Positions 34,549 to 45,354 are shown, counted from the stretch's first letter. The stretch is 64,000 nucleotides of DNA from Bradyrhizobium agreste (GCF_016031625.1 NZ_JACCHP010000020.1:1-64000); one strand, 5' to 3'. Notes: a model not told the origin generated them from the sequence alone. Made by a program: numbers and translations.

Positions 34549-35949
34549 CTACATATGGATGGCCCGCTTGCCGACCGCAAGCGCGGCTTCCTTGACGGCC
34601 TCCGAGCGGGTCGGATGGGCATGGCAGGTGCGCGCGAGATCTTCCGCACTGCCGCCAAATTCCATGAGAACACACGCTTCATGGATCATTTCGCCGGCTT
34701 CGCGGCCGATAATGTGCACGCCGAGCACGCGATCGGTCTTCGCATCTGCGAGAACCTTCACAAAGCCGTCGGTGGTCTGGTTGACCTTGGAGCGGCCGTT
34801 GGCGGTGAACGGAAACTTTCCGACCGTATAGGCCATGCCCGCCTGCTTCAGTTCCTCCTCGGTCTTGCCGACGGAGGACACTTCCGGCGTGGTATACACG
34901 ACGCCCGGGATCACATCGTAATTCACGTGGCCGGCCTGGCCGGCGATGATCTCGGCGACCGCGACGCCTTCGTCCTCGGCCTTGTGCGCCAGCATGGGCC
35001 CAGCGACGACGTCGCCGATGGCATAGACGCCCTTCAGGCTGGTGGCGAAATGCGGATCGATCTGCACCCGGCCGCGCGCATCCAGCGCGACGCCGGCTTC
35101 CTTGAGGCCGAGACCATCGGTGTAGGGCACGCGGCCGATGCAGACCAGAACGACATCGGCCTCGATGGTCTCGGCGGCACCGCCGGCAGCCGGTTCGATT
35201 TTCGCGAGCAATGCCTTGCTGTTCACTTCGACGCCGGTCACCTTCGATCCCAGCTTGAAGGCAAATCCCTGCTTTTCCAGGATGCGCTGGAATTGCTTGG
35301 CGACCTCGCCGTCCATACCGGGCAGGATACGATCGAGGAATTCAACAACCATGACTTCGGATCCGAGCCGGCGCCACACAGAGCCGAGTTCGAGTCCGAT
35401 CACGCCGGCGCCAATGACAAGCAATCTGCCTGGCACCTTCTCCAGCGACAGCGCGCCGGTCGAGGACACGATGCGCTTCTCGTCGATCTCGATGCCCTTG
35501 AGGCGCGCGATGTCCGAGCCGGTGGCGATCACGATGTTCTTGGTCTCGACCACCTGCGACTTGCCGTCGGCGGAGACCTCGACCTTGCCGGTCCCTAAGA
35601 TCTTGCCGGTGCCCTTGAGCACGTCGATCTTGTTCTTCTTCATCAGGAACTCGACGCCCTTGACGTTGCCGTCGATGCCCTGCTGCTTGAAGTTCATCAT
35701 CGCGGGCAGATCGAGCTTCGGCGCGGAAACGCTCACGCCCATCTTGGCGAAGGAATGGCCGGCTTCCTCGAACATCTCGGAGGCGTGCAGCAGCGCCTTC
35801 GACGGCATGCAGCCGACGTTGAGGCAGGTGCCGCCGAGGGTTGCGTTCTTTTCGACCACGGCGACTTTCATGCCGAGCTGGCTCGCGCGCACCGCGCAGA
35901 CATAACCGCCCGGTCCGGTGCCGATGACGACGAGATCGTAGGTAGCCAT
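34549..35949 (-). CDS. lpdA: Dihydrolipoyl dehydrogenase (E3)
   Basis: This 466-aa flavoprotein has the FAD motif GTGPGG (10-15), the redox disulfide CLNVGC (Cys42/Cys47) and a second nucleotide motif VIGAGVIGLELGSVW. The active-site base pair is His445 and Glu450 in HAHPTRSE. It re-oxidises lipoamide of 2-oxoacid dehydrogenase complexes. Genomic linkage to sucA-sucB indicates service to the 2-oxoglutarate complex. It is the distal enzyme gene of the mdh-sucCD-sucAB-lpdA block. The length is normal and no lipoyl domain is fused. Confidence 0.98.
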   Translation of the reverse strand: MATYDLVVIGTGPGGYVCAVRASQLGMKVAVVEKNATLGGTCLNVGCMPSKALLHASEMFEEAGHSFAKMGVSVSAPKLDLPAMMNFKQQGIDGNVKGVEFLMKKNKIDVLKGTGKILGTGKVEVSADGKSQVVETKNIVIATGSDIARLKGIEIDEKRIVSSTGALSLEKVPGRLLVIGAGVIGLELGSVWRRLGSEVMVVEFLDRILPGMDGEVAKQFQRILEKQGFAFKLGSKVTGVEVNSKALLAKIEPAAGGAAETIEADVVLVCIGRVPYTDGLGLKEAGVALDARGRVQIDPHFATSLKGVYAIGDVVAGPMLAHKAEDEGVAVAEIIAGQAGHVNYDVIPGVVYTTPEVSSVGKTEEELKQAGMAYTVGKFPFTANGRSKVNQTTDGFVKVLADAKTDRVLGVHIIGREAGEMIHEACVLMEFGGSAEDLARTCHAHPTRSEAVKEAALAVGKRAIHM

Positions 35950-36012
35950 GAGAGAAAGTCCCGTAAGGTTAGGCGTGAGGAGATGTGTCAGCGTCAGCGT
36001 CCGCGCGGCGCG

Positions 36013-36774
36013 TCAGCGGCCGCCGGACACATCGAGAATGGCCGAGGTGACGTAGGAGGCCTCGTCCGAGATCAGCCAGACGATGGCATTGGCGATTTCG
36101 TCGGCGGTGCCGACGCGCTTCATCGGCACCATGTTGGCCAGACGATGGGCGCGATCGGGCTCGCCGCCGGCGGCGTGGATCTCGGTGTCGATCAGGCCGG
36201 GACGGATCGCGGCGACGCGGATGCCCTCGCCTGCAACCTCGTAGCCGAGACCGACGGTGAAGGAATCGACCGCGCCCTTGGACGCGGCATAGTCGACATA
36301 GGTGTTGGGTGCGCCGAGACGGGCCGCGACCGACGACAGGTTGATGATGACGCCGCCGGTGCCGCCATGCTTGGTCGACATCCGCTTCACCGCCTCGCGC
36401 GCGCACAGGATCGAGCCGGTGACGTTGACGGCCATCACGCGCTGGATGCGCTCGGCCGACATCTCGTCGACGCGCACGCCGCTCTTGCCGACGATGCCGC
36501 CATTGTTGACGAGCGCCCCAAGCGTGCCGAACCTGTCGGCTTCCTTGAACAAATTGAGGATGTCGCCTTCCTCGGCGACGTCGCATTTCACCGCAATGGC
36601 CTTGCCGCCCTTCGCCGCGATCTGCGCGACCACCTCGGCGGCGGCATTCTTGTTGCTGGCATAGCCGACCACGACGCGAAAGCCGCGCACGGCCGCCGCA
36701 AGCGCTGTCGCCCGCCCGATGCCGCGGCTGCCGCCGGTGATGACAACGACTTTATCGGTCACATGCGCCTCCAT
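36013..36774 (-). CDS. SDR family oxidoreductase
   Basis: This 253-aa classical short-chain dehydrogenase has the cofactor motif TGGSRGIG (13-20) and the NNGG-type loop at 90-93. The active site is Ser148, Tyr162 and Lys166 (DYAASKGA), and it has a PGLIDTEIH loop. Arg/Lys near the cofactor loop suggests NADP(H) preference, but this is weak. It sits between sucB and lpdA, in the same direction, so it is probably co-transcribed with 2-oxoglutarate dehydrogenase genes. The substrate is unknown. A shorter start at VTDKVVV is possible. Confidence 0.9.
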   Translation of the reverse strand: MEAHVTDKVVVITGGSRGIGRATALAAAVRGFRVVVGYASNKNAAAEVVAQIAAKGGKAIAVKCDVAEEGDILNLFKEADRFGTLGALVNNGGIVGKSGVRVDEMSAERIQRVMAVNVTGSILCAREAVKRMSTKHGGTGGVIINLSSVAARLGAPNTYVDYAASKGAVDSFTVGLGYEVAGEGIRVAAIRPGLIDTEIHAAGGEPDRAHRLANMVPMKRVGTADEIANAIVWLISDEASYVTSAILDVSGGR

Positions 36775-36826
36775 GGTTCGACACGCGCCGTCGCGAGTGG
36801 CGACGGCGCTCGCAAAGCACCGGGGA

Positions 36827-38068
36827 TCAGAGATCGAGCACCAGGCGCGCCGGATCTTCCAGGCTCTCCTTGACGCGGACCAGGAAGGTGACGGCTTCCT
36901 TGCCGTCGATGACGCGGTGATCGTAGGACAGCGCCAGATACATCATCGGGCGGACCTCGATCTTGCCGCCGACGACCATCGGCCGCTCCTGGATCTTGTG
37001 CATGCCGAGGATGCCGGACTGCGGGGCGTTCAGGATCGGGGTCGACATGAGCGAGCCGTAGATACCGCCATTGGTGATGGTGAAGGTGCCGCCCTGCATC
37101 TCGTCGATCTTGAGCTGGCCGTCACGGGCGCGGCGGCCGAAATCGGCGATGCTCTTCTCGATGTCGGAGATCGACTTGTGATCGCAGTCGCGCACCACGG
37201 GCACGACCAGGCCCTTGTCGGTGCCGACGGCGACGCCGATGTGATAGTAGTTCTTGTAGATCAGATCGCTGCCGTCGATCTCGGCGTTGACGGCCGGGAT
37301 GTCCTTCAGCGCCTGCACGACGGCCTTGGTGAAGAAGCCCATGAAGCCGAGCTTGGCGCCGTGCTTCTTCTCGAACGCGTCCTTGTAGTGCGCACGCAGC
37401 GCCATGACGTTGGTCATGTCGACCTCGTTGAAGGTCGTGAGCATGGCCGCGGTGTTCTGCACGTCCTTGAGGCGGCGCGCGATGGTCTGGCGCAGCCGGG
37501 TCATCTTGACGCGCTCTTCGCGGGCGGCGTCATCGGCCGGCGACGGCGCGCGGACCTGAACCGCGGCGGCGGGCTGGTTGACCGGGGTCGGCGCGGAGGC
37601 GGCGCGCTCGATCGCGGCCAGCATGTCGCCCTTGGTGACGCGGCCGTCCTTGCCGGAGCCCGGAACGGTCGAGGCGTCGATGCCGGTCTCGGCCGACAAT
37701 TTGCGCACCGACGGCGCGAGCGGCGCATCGGCCGGCGGTGCCTTCGCGGCAGCGGGAGCCGGCGCGGGAGCAGCGGCGGCAGCCGCAGGCGCAGCAGCCT
37801 TGGCCGGCGCGGCGGCGGGCTTGGCGGCGCCGGCACCGTCGGTGATCTGACCGAGCAGCGCGCCCACGGCAACGGTCGCACCATCGGCAGCGATGATCTC
37901 GCTCAGCGTGCCGGCGGAGGGCGCAGGGACTTCGATGGTCACCTTGTCGGTCTCGAGTTCCACCAAGGGCTCGTCGACGGCGACGGGATCGCCTGCCTTC
38001 TTGAACCAGCGGCCGATGGTGGCCTCGGTGACGGATTCGCCGAGCGTCGGCACACGAATTTCAGTCAT
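36827..38068 (-). CDS. sucB: Dihydrolipoyl succinyltransferase (2-oxoglutarate dehydrogenase E2)
   Basis: This 413-aa E2 component has one lipoyl domain (1-77) with the lipoylated Lys42 in ETDKVTIEV. An Ala/Pro linker follows, then the peripheral-subunit-binding domain (about 127-163). The catalytic domain has the active-site motif His384-Asp388 (DHRVIDG). It transfers succinyl from lipoamide to CoA. It follows sucA with a 167-base gap that contains a strong palindrome, and precedes the SDR and lpdA genes. The length is normal. Confidence 0.97.
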   Translation of the reverse strand: MTEIRVPTLGESVTEATIGRWFKKAGDPVAVDEPLVELETDKVTIEVPAPSAGTLSEIIAADGATVAVGALLGQITDGAGAAKPAAAPAKAAAPAAAAAAPAPAPAAAKAPPADAPLAPSVRKLSAETGIDASTVPGSGKDGRVTKGDMLAAIERAASAPTPVNQPAAAVQVRAPSPADDAAREERVKMTRLRQTIARRLKDVQNTAAMLTTFNEVDMTNVMALRAHYKDAFEKKHGAKLGFMGFFTKAVVQALKDIPAVNAEIDGSDLIYKNYYHIGVAVGTDKGLVVPVVRDCDHKSISDIEKSIADFGRRARDGQLKIDEMQGGTFTITNGGIYGSLMSTPILNAPQSGILGMHKIQERPMVVGGKIEVRPMMYLALSYDHRVIDGKEAVTFLVRVKESLEDPARLVLDL

Positions 38069-38176
38069 GGTCTCTTCCTTAAGGGATCGCAGGTAGCGGT
38101 CATGAATTCAGATGTCATCGGCCGGCGAAAAGCAGGCCATCCAGCGAGCCGTTTGCAGTCACGCCACGGCAACTGG

Positions 38177-38218
38177 ATGCCCCGCTCCGGTGCGCCGTTG
38201 GCGCACAAGGCGGGGCAT
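38177..38218. repeat. Cruciform-type palindrome between sucA and sucB
   Basis: ATGCCCCGC (38177-38185) pairs with GCGGGGCAT (38210-38218). TGCGCC and GGCGCA form an inner stem at 38191-38205. It may attenuate read-through or stabilise the sucA message. Confidence 0.7.
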
Positions 38219-38235
38219 GACGCAGTTCAAAAAGT

Positions 38236-41193
38236 TCAGCTCAGTGCTTCGTCCAGGAACGCCTTCAGCTGAGCCTGATGCTTGGACATCAGACCCGTTG
38301 CGGTCGCGGCGGAAGCAGCGCGGCCGACATAACGCGGACGCCGGCTCGCGCCGTTCACCTGGTTCAGCACCCATTCCAGATAGGGCTCGATGAAGTGCCA
38401 GGCACCCATGTTGCGGGGCTCTTCCTGGCACCACACCATCTCGGCCTTCTTGAAGCGCGACAGCTCGGCCACCAGCGCCTTCAGCGGCACCGGATAGAGC
38501 TGCTCGACGCGCATCAGATAGATGTCGTCGATGCCGCGCTTCTCGCGCTCCTCGTAGAGGTCGTAATAGACCTTGCCGGAGCACAGCACGATGCGGCGGA
38601 TCTTCTCGTCGGGCACGAGCTTGATCGCCTCGTTCGGCAGCATCTGGGCGTCATCATAGAGGATGCGGTGGAAGGTCGTGCCCTTCGCCAGCTCCTCCAG
38701 ACGCGACACCGCCCGCTTGTGACGCAGCAGCGACTTCGGCGTCATCATGATCAGCGGCTTGCGGATCTCGCGATGCAGCTGTCGGCGCAGCACATGGAAG
38801 TAGTTCGCCGGCGTGGTCGGGTAGACCACCTGCATGTTGTCTTCCGCGCACATCTGCAAGTAGCGCTCGAGGCGCGCCGAGGAGTGCTCCGGACCCTGGC
38901 CTTCATAGCCGTGCGGCAACAGGCAGACGAGACCGGACATGCGCAGCCACTTGCGCTCGCCCGAGGAGATGAACTGGTCGAACACGACCTGCGCGCCGTT
39001 GGCGAAGTCGCCGAACTGGGCTTCCCACAGCGTCAGCGTGTTCGGCTCGGCGAGCGAATAACCGTATTCGAAACCGAGCACGGCTTCTTCCGACAGCAGC
39101 GAGTTGATGACCTCGTAATGGCCCTGCTCGTGGCCGAGATGGTTGAACGGCGTGTAGCGGCTCTCGTCCTCCTGATCGATCAGGACCGAATGGCGCTGCG
39201 AGAAGGTGCCGCGTTCCGAGTCCTGTCCGGACAGGCGGACGTGGTGGTTTTCGTTGAGCAGCGAGCAAAACGCCAGCGCCTCGCCGGTCGCCCAGTCGAT
39301 GCCGTTGCCGTTCTCGATCGCCTTGGCGCGGTTATCGAGGAAACGCTGGATGGTGCGGTGAACGCGGAAGCCGTCCGGCACCTTGGTGATCTTGCGGCCG
39401 ATGTCCTTCAGCGTCGCGATGTCGACGCCGGTGACGCCCCGCCGCGCATCCTCTTCCTGGTCGGCGATCTTGAAGCCCGCCCACTTGCCGTCGAGCCAGT
39501 CGGCCTTGTTCGGCTTGTAGGAGGTGCCGGCCTCGAACTCGGCATCGAGCCGGGCGCGCCAGTCCGCCTTCAGCTTGTCGACCTCGCCCTCAGTGATGAC
39601 GCCCTCTGCGATCAGGCGCTTGGAGTAGAGCGTGAGGGTCGAGGGATGGGCCGCGATCCGCTTGTACATCACCGGCTGGGTGAAGGCCGGCTCATCGCCC
39701 TCATTGTGGCCGTAGCGGCGGTAGCACCACATGTCGATGACGACGGGCTTGTGGAACTTCTGCCGGAATTCGGTCGCGACCTTGGCCGCGAACACGACGG
39801 CTTCCGGATCGTCGCCGTTGACGTGGAAGATCGGCGCGTCGATCATCTTCGCCACGTCGGACGGATAGGGCGAGGAGCGCGAGTAGCGCGGATAGGTGGT
39901 GAAGCCGATCTGGTTGTTGACGATGAAGTGCACGGAGCCGCCGGTGCGGTAGCCCTTCAGGTCGGACAGGCCGAAGCATTCCGCGACCACGCCCTGGCCG
40001 GCGAACGCGGCGTCGCCGTGCATCAGAAGCGGCATTACCGAGATGCGCATGTCCGGGGGATCGCCGTGCTGGTCCTGCTTGGCGCGGACCTTGCCGAGCA
40101 CCACGGGATCGACGATCTCGAGATGCGAGGGGTTGGCGGTCAGCGACAGATGGATGCGGTTGCCGTCGAACTCGCGGTCCGAGGACGCGCCGAGGTGATA
40201 CTTGACGTCGCCGGAGCCTTCGACCGCGTCGGGATTGGCCGAGCCGCCCTTGAACTCGTGAAACAGCGCGCGGTGCGCCTTGCCCATCACCTGGGTCAGC
40301 ACGTTGAGGCGGCCGCGATGCGGCATGCCCAGCACGATTTCCTTCACGCCGAGATTGCCGCCGCGCTTGATGATCTGCTCGAGCGCGGGGATCAGGGATT
40401 CGCCGCCGTCGAGGCCGAAGCGCTTGGTGCCGGTGAACTTGGTGTCGCAGAACTTTTCGAAGCCTTCGGCTTCGATCAGCTTCTGCAGGATGGCTCTACG
40501 GCCTTCGCGCGTGAACGAGATCTCCTTGTCGGGTCCCTCGATGCGCTCCTGGATCCAGGCCTTCTGCGCGGCGTTGCTGATGTGCATGAACTCGACGCCG
40601 AGCGTCTGGCAATAGGTGCGCTCGCAGATCGCGGTGATCTCGCGCAAGGTGCCGTATTCGAGACCGAGCACGTGATCGAGGAAGATCTTGCGGTCGAAAT
40701 CGGCTTCGCTGAAGCCGTAGGTGCGCGGATCGAGCTCTTCGCGGTTGCGCTGGGCTTCGATGCCGAGCGGATCGAGCTTGGCATGGAAGTGGCCGCGCAT
40801 GCGGTAGGAGCGGATCAGCATCAGGGCGCGGACGGAGTCGCGCGTGGCCTGAAGCAGGTCTGCGGAGGAGATGTCGGCGCCCTTGGCTTGCGCCTTGGCG
40901 GCGATCTTGCCAGCGACCGTCTTCTCGACTTCGGCCCAGTTGCCGTCGAGGGCGGAGGTCAGCTCATCCTCGGGGGTCAGCGGCCAGTTGTCGCGCTCCC
41001 AGGACGGGCCTTCCGCGTTCTTGCTGATGTCAGCGGGCGCGTCGTTCAGGCTCTTGAAGAATTCCTGCCACTCGGCGTCGACCGAGGACGGGTCCTTCTG
41101 GTAGCGGGCGTAGATTTCGTCGATGTAGGTGGCGTTGGTGCCCTGCAAAAAGGATGACAGGGCAAAGGCTGCGTTCGCGTCCTGGCGAGACAT
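38236..41193 (-). CDS. sucA: 2-oxoglutarate dehydrogenase E1 component
   Basis: This 985-aa thiamine-diphosphate enzyme shows HLGASSDREFDGNRIHLSL, GMPHRGRLNVL, and NGDDPEAV followed by the ThDP segment HNEGDEPAFTQPVMYKRI. The C-terminal transketolase-like half contains LPHGYEGQGPEHSSARLER. It decarboxylates 2-oxoglutarate and passes succinyl to SucB. The length is normal for alphaproteobacterial SucA. It lies downstream of sucD and upstream of sucB in one direction. CAGGAACTCAAGT before the ATG provides a ribosome-binding site. Confidence 0.98.
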   Translation of the reverse strand: MSRQDANAAFALSSFLQGTNATYIDEIYARYQKDPSSVDAEWQEFFKSLNDAPADISKNAEGPSWERDNWPLTPEDELTSALDGNWAEVEKTVAGKIAAKAQAKGADISSADLLQATRDSVRALMLIRSYRMRGHFHAKLDPLGIEAQRNREELDPRTYGFSEADFDRKIFLDHVLGLEYGTLREITAICERTYCQTLGVEFMHISNAAQKAWIQERIEGPDKEISFTREGRRAILQKLIEAEGFEKFCDTKFTGTKRFGLDGGESLIPALEQIIKRGGNLGVKEIVLGMPHRGRLNVLTQVMGKAHRALFHEFKGGSANPDAVEGSGDVKYHLGASSDREFDGNRIHLSLTANPSHLEIVDPVVLGKVRAKQDQHGDPPDMRISVMPLLMHGDAAFAGQGVVAECFGLSDLKGYRTGGSVHFIVNNQIGFTTYPRYSRSSPYPSDVAKMIDAPIFHVNGDDPEAVVFAAKVATEFRQKFHKPVVIDMWCYRRYGHNEGDEPAFTQPVMYKRIAAHPSTLTLYSKRLIAEGVITEGEVDKLKADWRARLDAEFEAGTSYKPNKADWLDGKWAGFKIADQEEDARRGVTGVDIATLKDIGRKITKVPDGFRVHRTIQRFLDNRAKAIENGNGIDWATGEALAFCSLLNENHHVRLSGQDSERGTFSQRHSVLIDQEDESRYTPFNHLGHEQGHYEVINSLLSEEAVLGFEYGYSLAEPNTLTLWEAQFGDFANGAQVVFDQFISSGERKWLRMSGLVCLLPHGYEGQGPEHSSARLERYLQMCAEDNMQVVYPTTPANYFHVLRRQLHREIRKPLIMMTPKSLLRHKRAVSRLEELAKGTTFHRILYDDAQMLPNEAIKLVPDEKIRRIVLCSGKVYYDLYEEREKRGIDDIYLMRVEQLYPVPLKALVAELSRFKKAEMVWCQEEPRNMGAWHFIEPYLEWVLNQVNGASRRPRYVGRAASAATATGLMSKHQAQLKAFLDEALS

Positions 41194-41330
41194 ACTTGAG
41201 TTCCTGGCGATTTCGGTTCGCGCATAACAAACGGCGCTGGCGCCGAGCTCCCCCGACAGGGCTCGACGCGACAGGCACCCTTTACCCTATTTGCTGCGAA
41301 ACTTCGCCCGGAAAAGCACGAAGAAGTGAA

Positions 41331-42215
41331 TTAGCCTTTCAACTTTTCGGCAAGCGTATGGCCGAGGCGGGCGGGCGACGGAGACACTGTAATTCCTGCC
41401 GATTTCATCGCTTCGGTCTTGGAACCGGCGTCGCCCTTGCCGCCCGAGATGATGGCGCCGGCATGACCCATGCGGCGGCCGGGAGGGGCGGTGACGCCGG
41501 CGATGAAGCCGACCATCGGTTTCTTGCGGCCGCGCTTGGCCTCGTCCTTGAGGAACTGGGCGGCGTCCTCCTCGGCGGAACCGCCGATCTCCCCGATCAT
41601 GATGATCGATTCGGTCTTGGGGTCGGCGAGCAGCATTTCCAGGACGTCGATGAACTCGGTGCCCTTGACCGGGTCGCCGCCGATGCCGACCGCGGTGGTC
41701 TGGCCGAGGCCTTCCTGGGAGGTCTGGAACACGGCTTCGTAAGTCAGCGTGCCGGAGCGGGAGACGATACCGACCGATCCGGTCTTGAAGATGTTGGCGG
41801 GCATGATGCCGATCTTGCACTCGCCGGCGGTCATGACGCCCGGGCAGTTCGGCCCGATCAGGCGCGACTTGGAGCCGGCCAGCGAGCGCTTCACGCGCAC
41901 CATGTCGATGACGGGAATGCCCTCGGTGATGCAGACGATCAGCGGGACCTCGGCGTCGATGGCTTCGCAGATCGCGTCCGCCGCGCCCGGCGGCGGCACG
42001 TAGATCACCGAGGCATCGGCGCCGGTCTTCTCACGCGCCTCGCGCACGGTGTCGAACACCGGCAGGCCCAGATGCGTCGAGCCGCCTTTGCCCGGCGAGG
42101 TGCCGCCGACCATCTTGGTGCCGTAGGCCATCGCGGCCTCGGAATGGAAGGTGCCGTTCTTGCCGGTAAAACCCTGGCAGATGACCTTGGTGTTCTTGTC
42201 GATCAGGATGGACAT
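41331..42215 (-). CDS. sucD: Succinyl-CoA ligase alpha subunit
   Basis: This 294-aa subunit has the CoA-binding Rossmann domain at the N-terminus, with VICQGFTGKNGTFHSEAA. The phosphohistidine is His251 in RRMGHAGAI. GPNCPGVMTAGECKIGIMP is a conserved block. With SucC it makes ATP or GTP from succinyl-CoA. It is separated from sucC by a small DUF1579-type gene, which is unusual for the tight sucCD pair. The length is normal. Confidence 0.98.
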   Translation of the reverse strand: MSILIDKNTKVICQGFTGKNGTFHSEAAMAYGTKMVGGTSPGKGGSTHLGLPVFDTVREAREKTGADASVIYVPPPGAADAICEAIDAEVPLIVCITEGIPVIDMVRVKRSLAGSKSRLIGPNCPGVMTAGECKIGIMPANIFKTGSVGIVSRSGTLTYEAVFQTSQEGLGQTTAVGIGGDPVKGTEFIDVLEMLLADPKTESIIMIGEIGGSAEEDAAQFLKDEAKRGRKKPMVGFIAGVTAPPGRRMGHAGAIISGGKGDAGSKTEAMKSAGITVSPSPARLGHTLAEKLKG

Positions 42216-42251
42216 GAGGTCTGCTTTCGCGAAACTAACAGAGTGAGAGGG

Positions 42252-42731
42252 TCAGTGGATGCGGCGGTAGACGCCGGTGAGCACGTCGGCCCAGCCTTCC
42301 GCGTCCGGCGAGAACTGGATCTTCAACGAGTAGGAATCCTCATTGATGATCTCGTAGACGTGGCGCGCATTGCCGCGGAGCGAGCCGCGCACCAGCGTCA
42401 GGGTGTTGCCAACCCACCCGCCTGAGGCGGGCGAAGGCGGCGTGTAGCCGAGCGAATCGTACCAGAACAATTTGTAGGTCCGGTCGTCGCGGTCGAAGGT
42501 GAAGATGCCGTGGGTGGCGAAGACCTGCTTGCCGTCGCGCATCTGGACCGAGTCCTGGATCAGATAGAACCCGTTGAGATCCATGCGCGCGACGACGCGC
42601 GAGGTGGCCGGCCCGCCCGCCGTCCAGCGCGACGGGAAGACCATCTCCTCACCATCCCATTCGCCTGCGAACGCGGAAAGACGCGCGTGCTCGGGGAGCG
42701 GAGATGATGCGGCGAGATGGTCCTGGGCCAT
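42252..42731 (-). CDS. DUF1579-like small protein
   Basis: This 159-aa protein appears to be soluble and all-beta. It opens with LSAFAGEWDGEE, the N-terminal signature of DUF1579/heme-binding-like barrels, followed by FYLIQDSVQMRDGK and FTFDRDDRTYKLFWYDSLGY. The function is unknown. Its position is odd: it lies 4 bases after the sucC stop and 36 bases before sucD, splitting the two succinyl-CoA ligase genes in one transcript. A structural or regulatory role in that context is speculation. Confidence 0.8.
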   Translation of the reverse strand: MAQDHLAASSPLPEHARLSAFAGEWDGEEMVFPSRWTAGGPATSRVVARMDLNGFYLIQDSVQMRDGKQVFATHGIFTFDRDDRTYKLFWYDSLGYTPPSPASGGWVGNTLTLVRGSLRGNARHVYEIINEDSYSLKIQFSPDAEGWADVLTGVYRRIH

Positions 42732-42735
42732 GGCG

Positions 42736-43932
<1,197 letters not shown>

Positions 43933-44063
43933 ATGGTCGCTCCCTGAACCCGCGGGCGGTGACCTCATGGGCCCACCTCAGTCTTGTGGCTGGCATACCA
44001 TATACCACAGGAACTGCAACCCGGATTCTTTGACTTCGAGATCTCTGCCGAAACCGGAACCCC

Positions 44064-44124
44064 ACCCCGGTCAGCCGGGGTCCGGAAGTGAAACCGCCGA
44101 AGACCGGGTTTCGATCTTCGGCGG
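44064..44124 (-). terminator. Tandem hairpins between mdh and sucC
   Basis: CCGCCGAAGA and TCTTCGGCGG form a perfect 10-bp stem (44094-44124) just after the mdh stop. A second stem ACCCCGG/CCGGGGT lies at 44064-44081. In the minus direction the first stem is followed by TTTCAC, so termination is plausible but partial. Confidence 0.5.
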
Positions 44125-44137
44125 GTATTGCCTTGCC

Positions 44138-45106
44138 TTAGCGGCCGAGAAGATCGGGGGCGATCTTCTTGCAGGCATCGACCAGGCCCTGTACGGCGCC
44201 GACCGACTTGTCGAAGGCCTCGCGGTCCTTGCCGGCGAGGTCGATCTCGACCACGCGCTCGACGCCCTTGGCGCCGATCACGACGGGCACGCCGACATAC
44301 ATGTCCTTCACGCTGTACTCGCCGTTGAGATAGGCGGCGCAGGGCAGCACGCGCTTCTTGTCCTTCAGATAGCTCTCGGCCATCGCGATCGCGGAGGCCG
44401 CCGGCGCATAGAAGGCCGAGCCGGTCTTGAGCAGGTTGACGATCTCGGCGCCGCCGTTGCGGGTGCGGTCGACGATCTCGTCGAGGCGCGCCTGCGAGGT
44501 CCAGCCCATCTTGACGAGGTCGGGCAGCGGGATGCCGGCGACGGTGGAGTACTTCACCAGCGGCACCATGGTGTCGCCATGGCCGCCGAGCACGAAGGCG
44601 GTGACGTCCTCGACTGAGACGTTGAACTCGTCGGCCAGGAAGTAGCGGAAGCGCGCCGAATCCAGCACGCCGGCCATGCCGACAACCTTCTTGTGCGGCA
44701 GGCCCGAGGCCTTCTGCAGCGCCCAGACCATGGCGTCGAGCGGGTTGGTGATGCAGATGACGAAGGCGTCGGGGGCGTACTTCTTGATGCCGGCACCGAC
44801 CTGCTCCATGACCTTGAGGTTGATGGAGAGCAGATCGTCGCGGCTCATGCCGGGCTTGCGCGGCACGCCGGCGGTGACGATGCAGACCTTGGCGTTGTCG
44901 AGCGCCTCATAGGAGTTCGCGCCGGTATAGTGGGCGTCGAAGCCGTCGACCGGCGAGGACTGCGCGATGTCGAGCGCCTTGCCCTGCGGCACGCCCTCGG
45001 CGATGTCGAACATCACGACGTCGCCCAGTTGTTTCAGGCCGATGAGGTGAGCCAGCGTTCCGCCGATCTGACCGGAGCCAATCAAAGCAATCTTGTCGCG
45101 CGCCAT
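44138..45106 (-). CDS. mdh: Malate dehydrogenase
   Basis: This 322-aa LDH-like NAD-dependent enzyme has the dinucleotide motif GSGQIGG (10-16). The substrate-binding loop VPRKPGMSRDDLL (81-93) has the Arg pair of malate dehydrogenases, and the catalytic His176 is in GGHGDTMVPL. It interconverts malate and oxaloacetate. It is the first gene of the mdh-sucCD-sucAB-lpdA block. I chose the ATG with an upstream AAAGGACAGG site. A GTG seven codons further upstream is possible. Confidence 0.98.
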   Translation of the reverse strand: MARDKIALIGSGQIGGTLAHLIGLKQLGDVVMFDIAEGVPQGKALDIAQSSPVDGFDAHYTGANSYEALDNAKVCIVTAGVPRKPGMSRDDLLSINLKVMEQVGAGIKKYAPDAFVICITNPLDAMVWALQKASGLPHKKVVGMAGVLDSARFRYFLADEFNVSVEDVTAFVLGGHGDTMVPLVKYSTVAGIPLPDLVKMGWTSQARLDEIVDRTRNGGAEIVNLLKTGSAFYAPAASAIAMAESYLKDKKRVLPCAAYLNGEYSVKDMYVGVPVVIGAKGVERVVEIDLAGKDREAFDKSVGAVQGLVDACKKIAPDLLGR

Positions 45107-45235
45107 GTGAACCTGTCCTTTAGACACCGTAAGGAGGGGAAAACTGAGACGGGTGGTTATCCCTTTCGCCTCCCCCGTTCAAGTCGCCCAATGCCCAATT
45201 GTCGGGCTTGGCGCGGCCTCGGGCACGCAAGCCCC

Positions 45236-45341
45236 TGTCATTCCGGGGCGCGCGAAGCACGAACCCGGAATCCATCGGGCGACGGAGCACGTCGATGAAT
45301 GGATTCCGGGCTCGTCGCTTTCGCGACGCCCCGGAATGACA
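45236..45341. repeat. Palindromic element between zapE and mdh
   Basis: TGTCATTCCGGGGCGCGCGA at the left is mirrored by TCGCGACGCCCCGGAATGAC at the right, with inner AACCCGGAATCCATC/GATGAATGGATTCCGGG pairing. It is close in sequence to the element at 29745. Confidence 0.88.
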
Positions 45342-45354
45342 GCAAGAATAGGAC

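Noticed and set aside
38278..41157. 959-codon open frame antisense to sucA
   Set aside because: It mirrors sucA codon positions in a GC-rich gene. The translation is rich in Arg, Asp, Val, Leu and His without any family motif, while sucA is unmistakable on the other strand.
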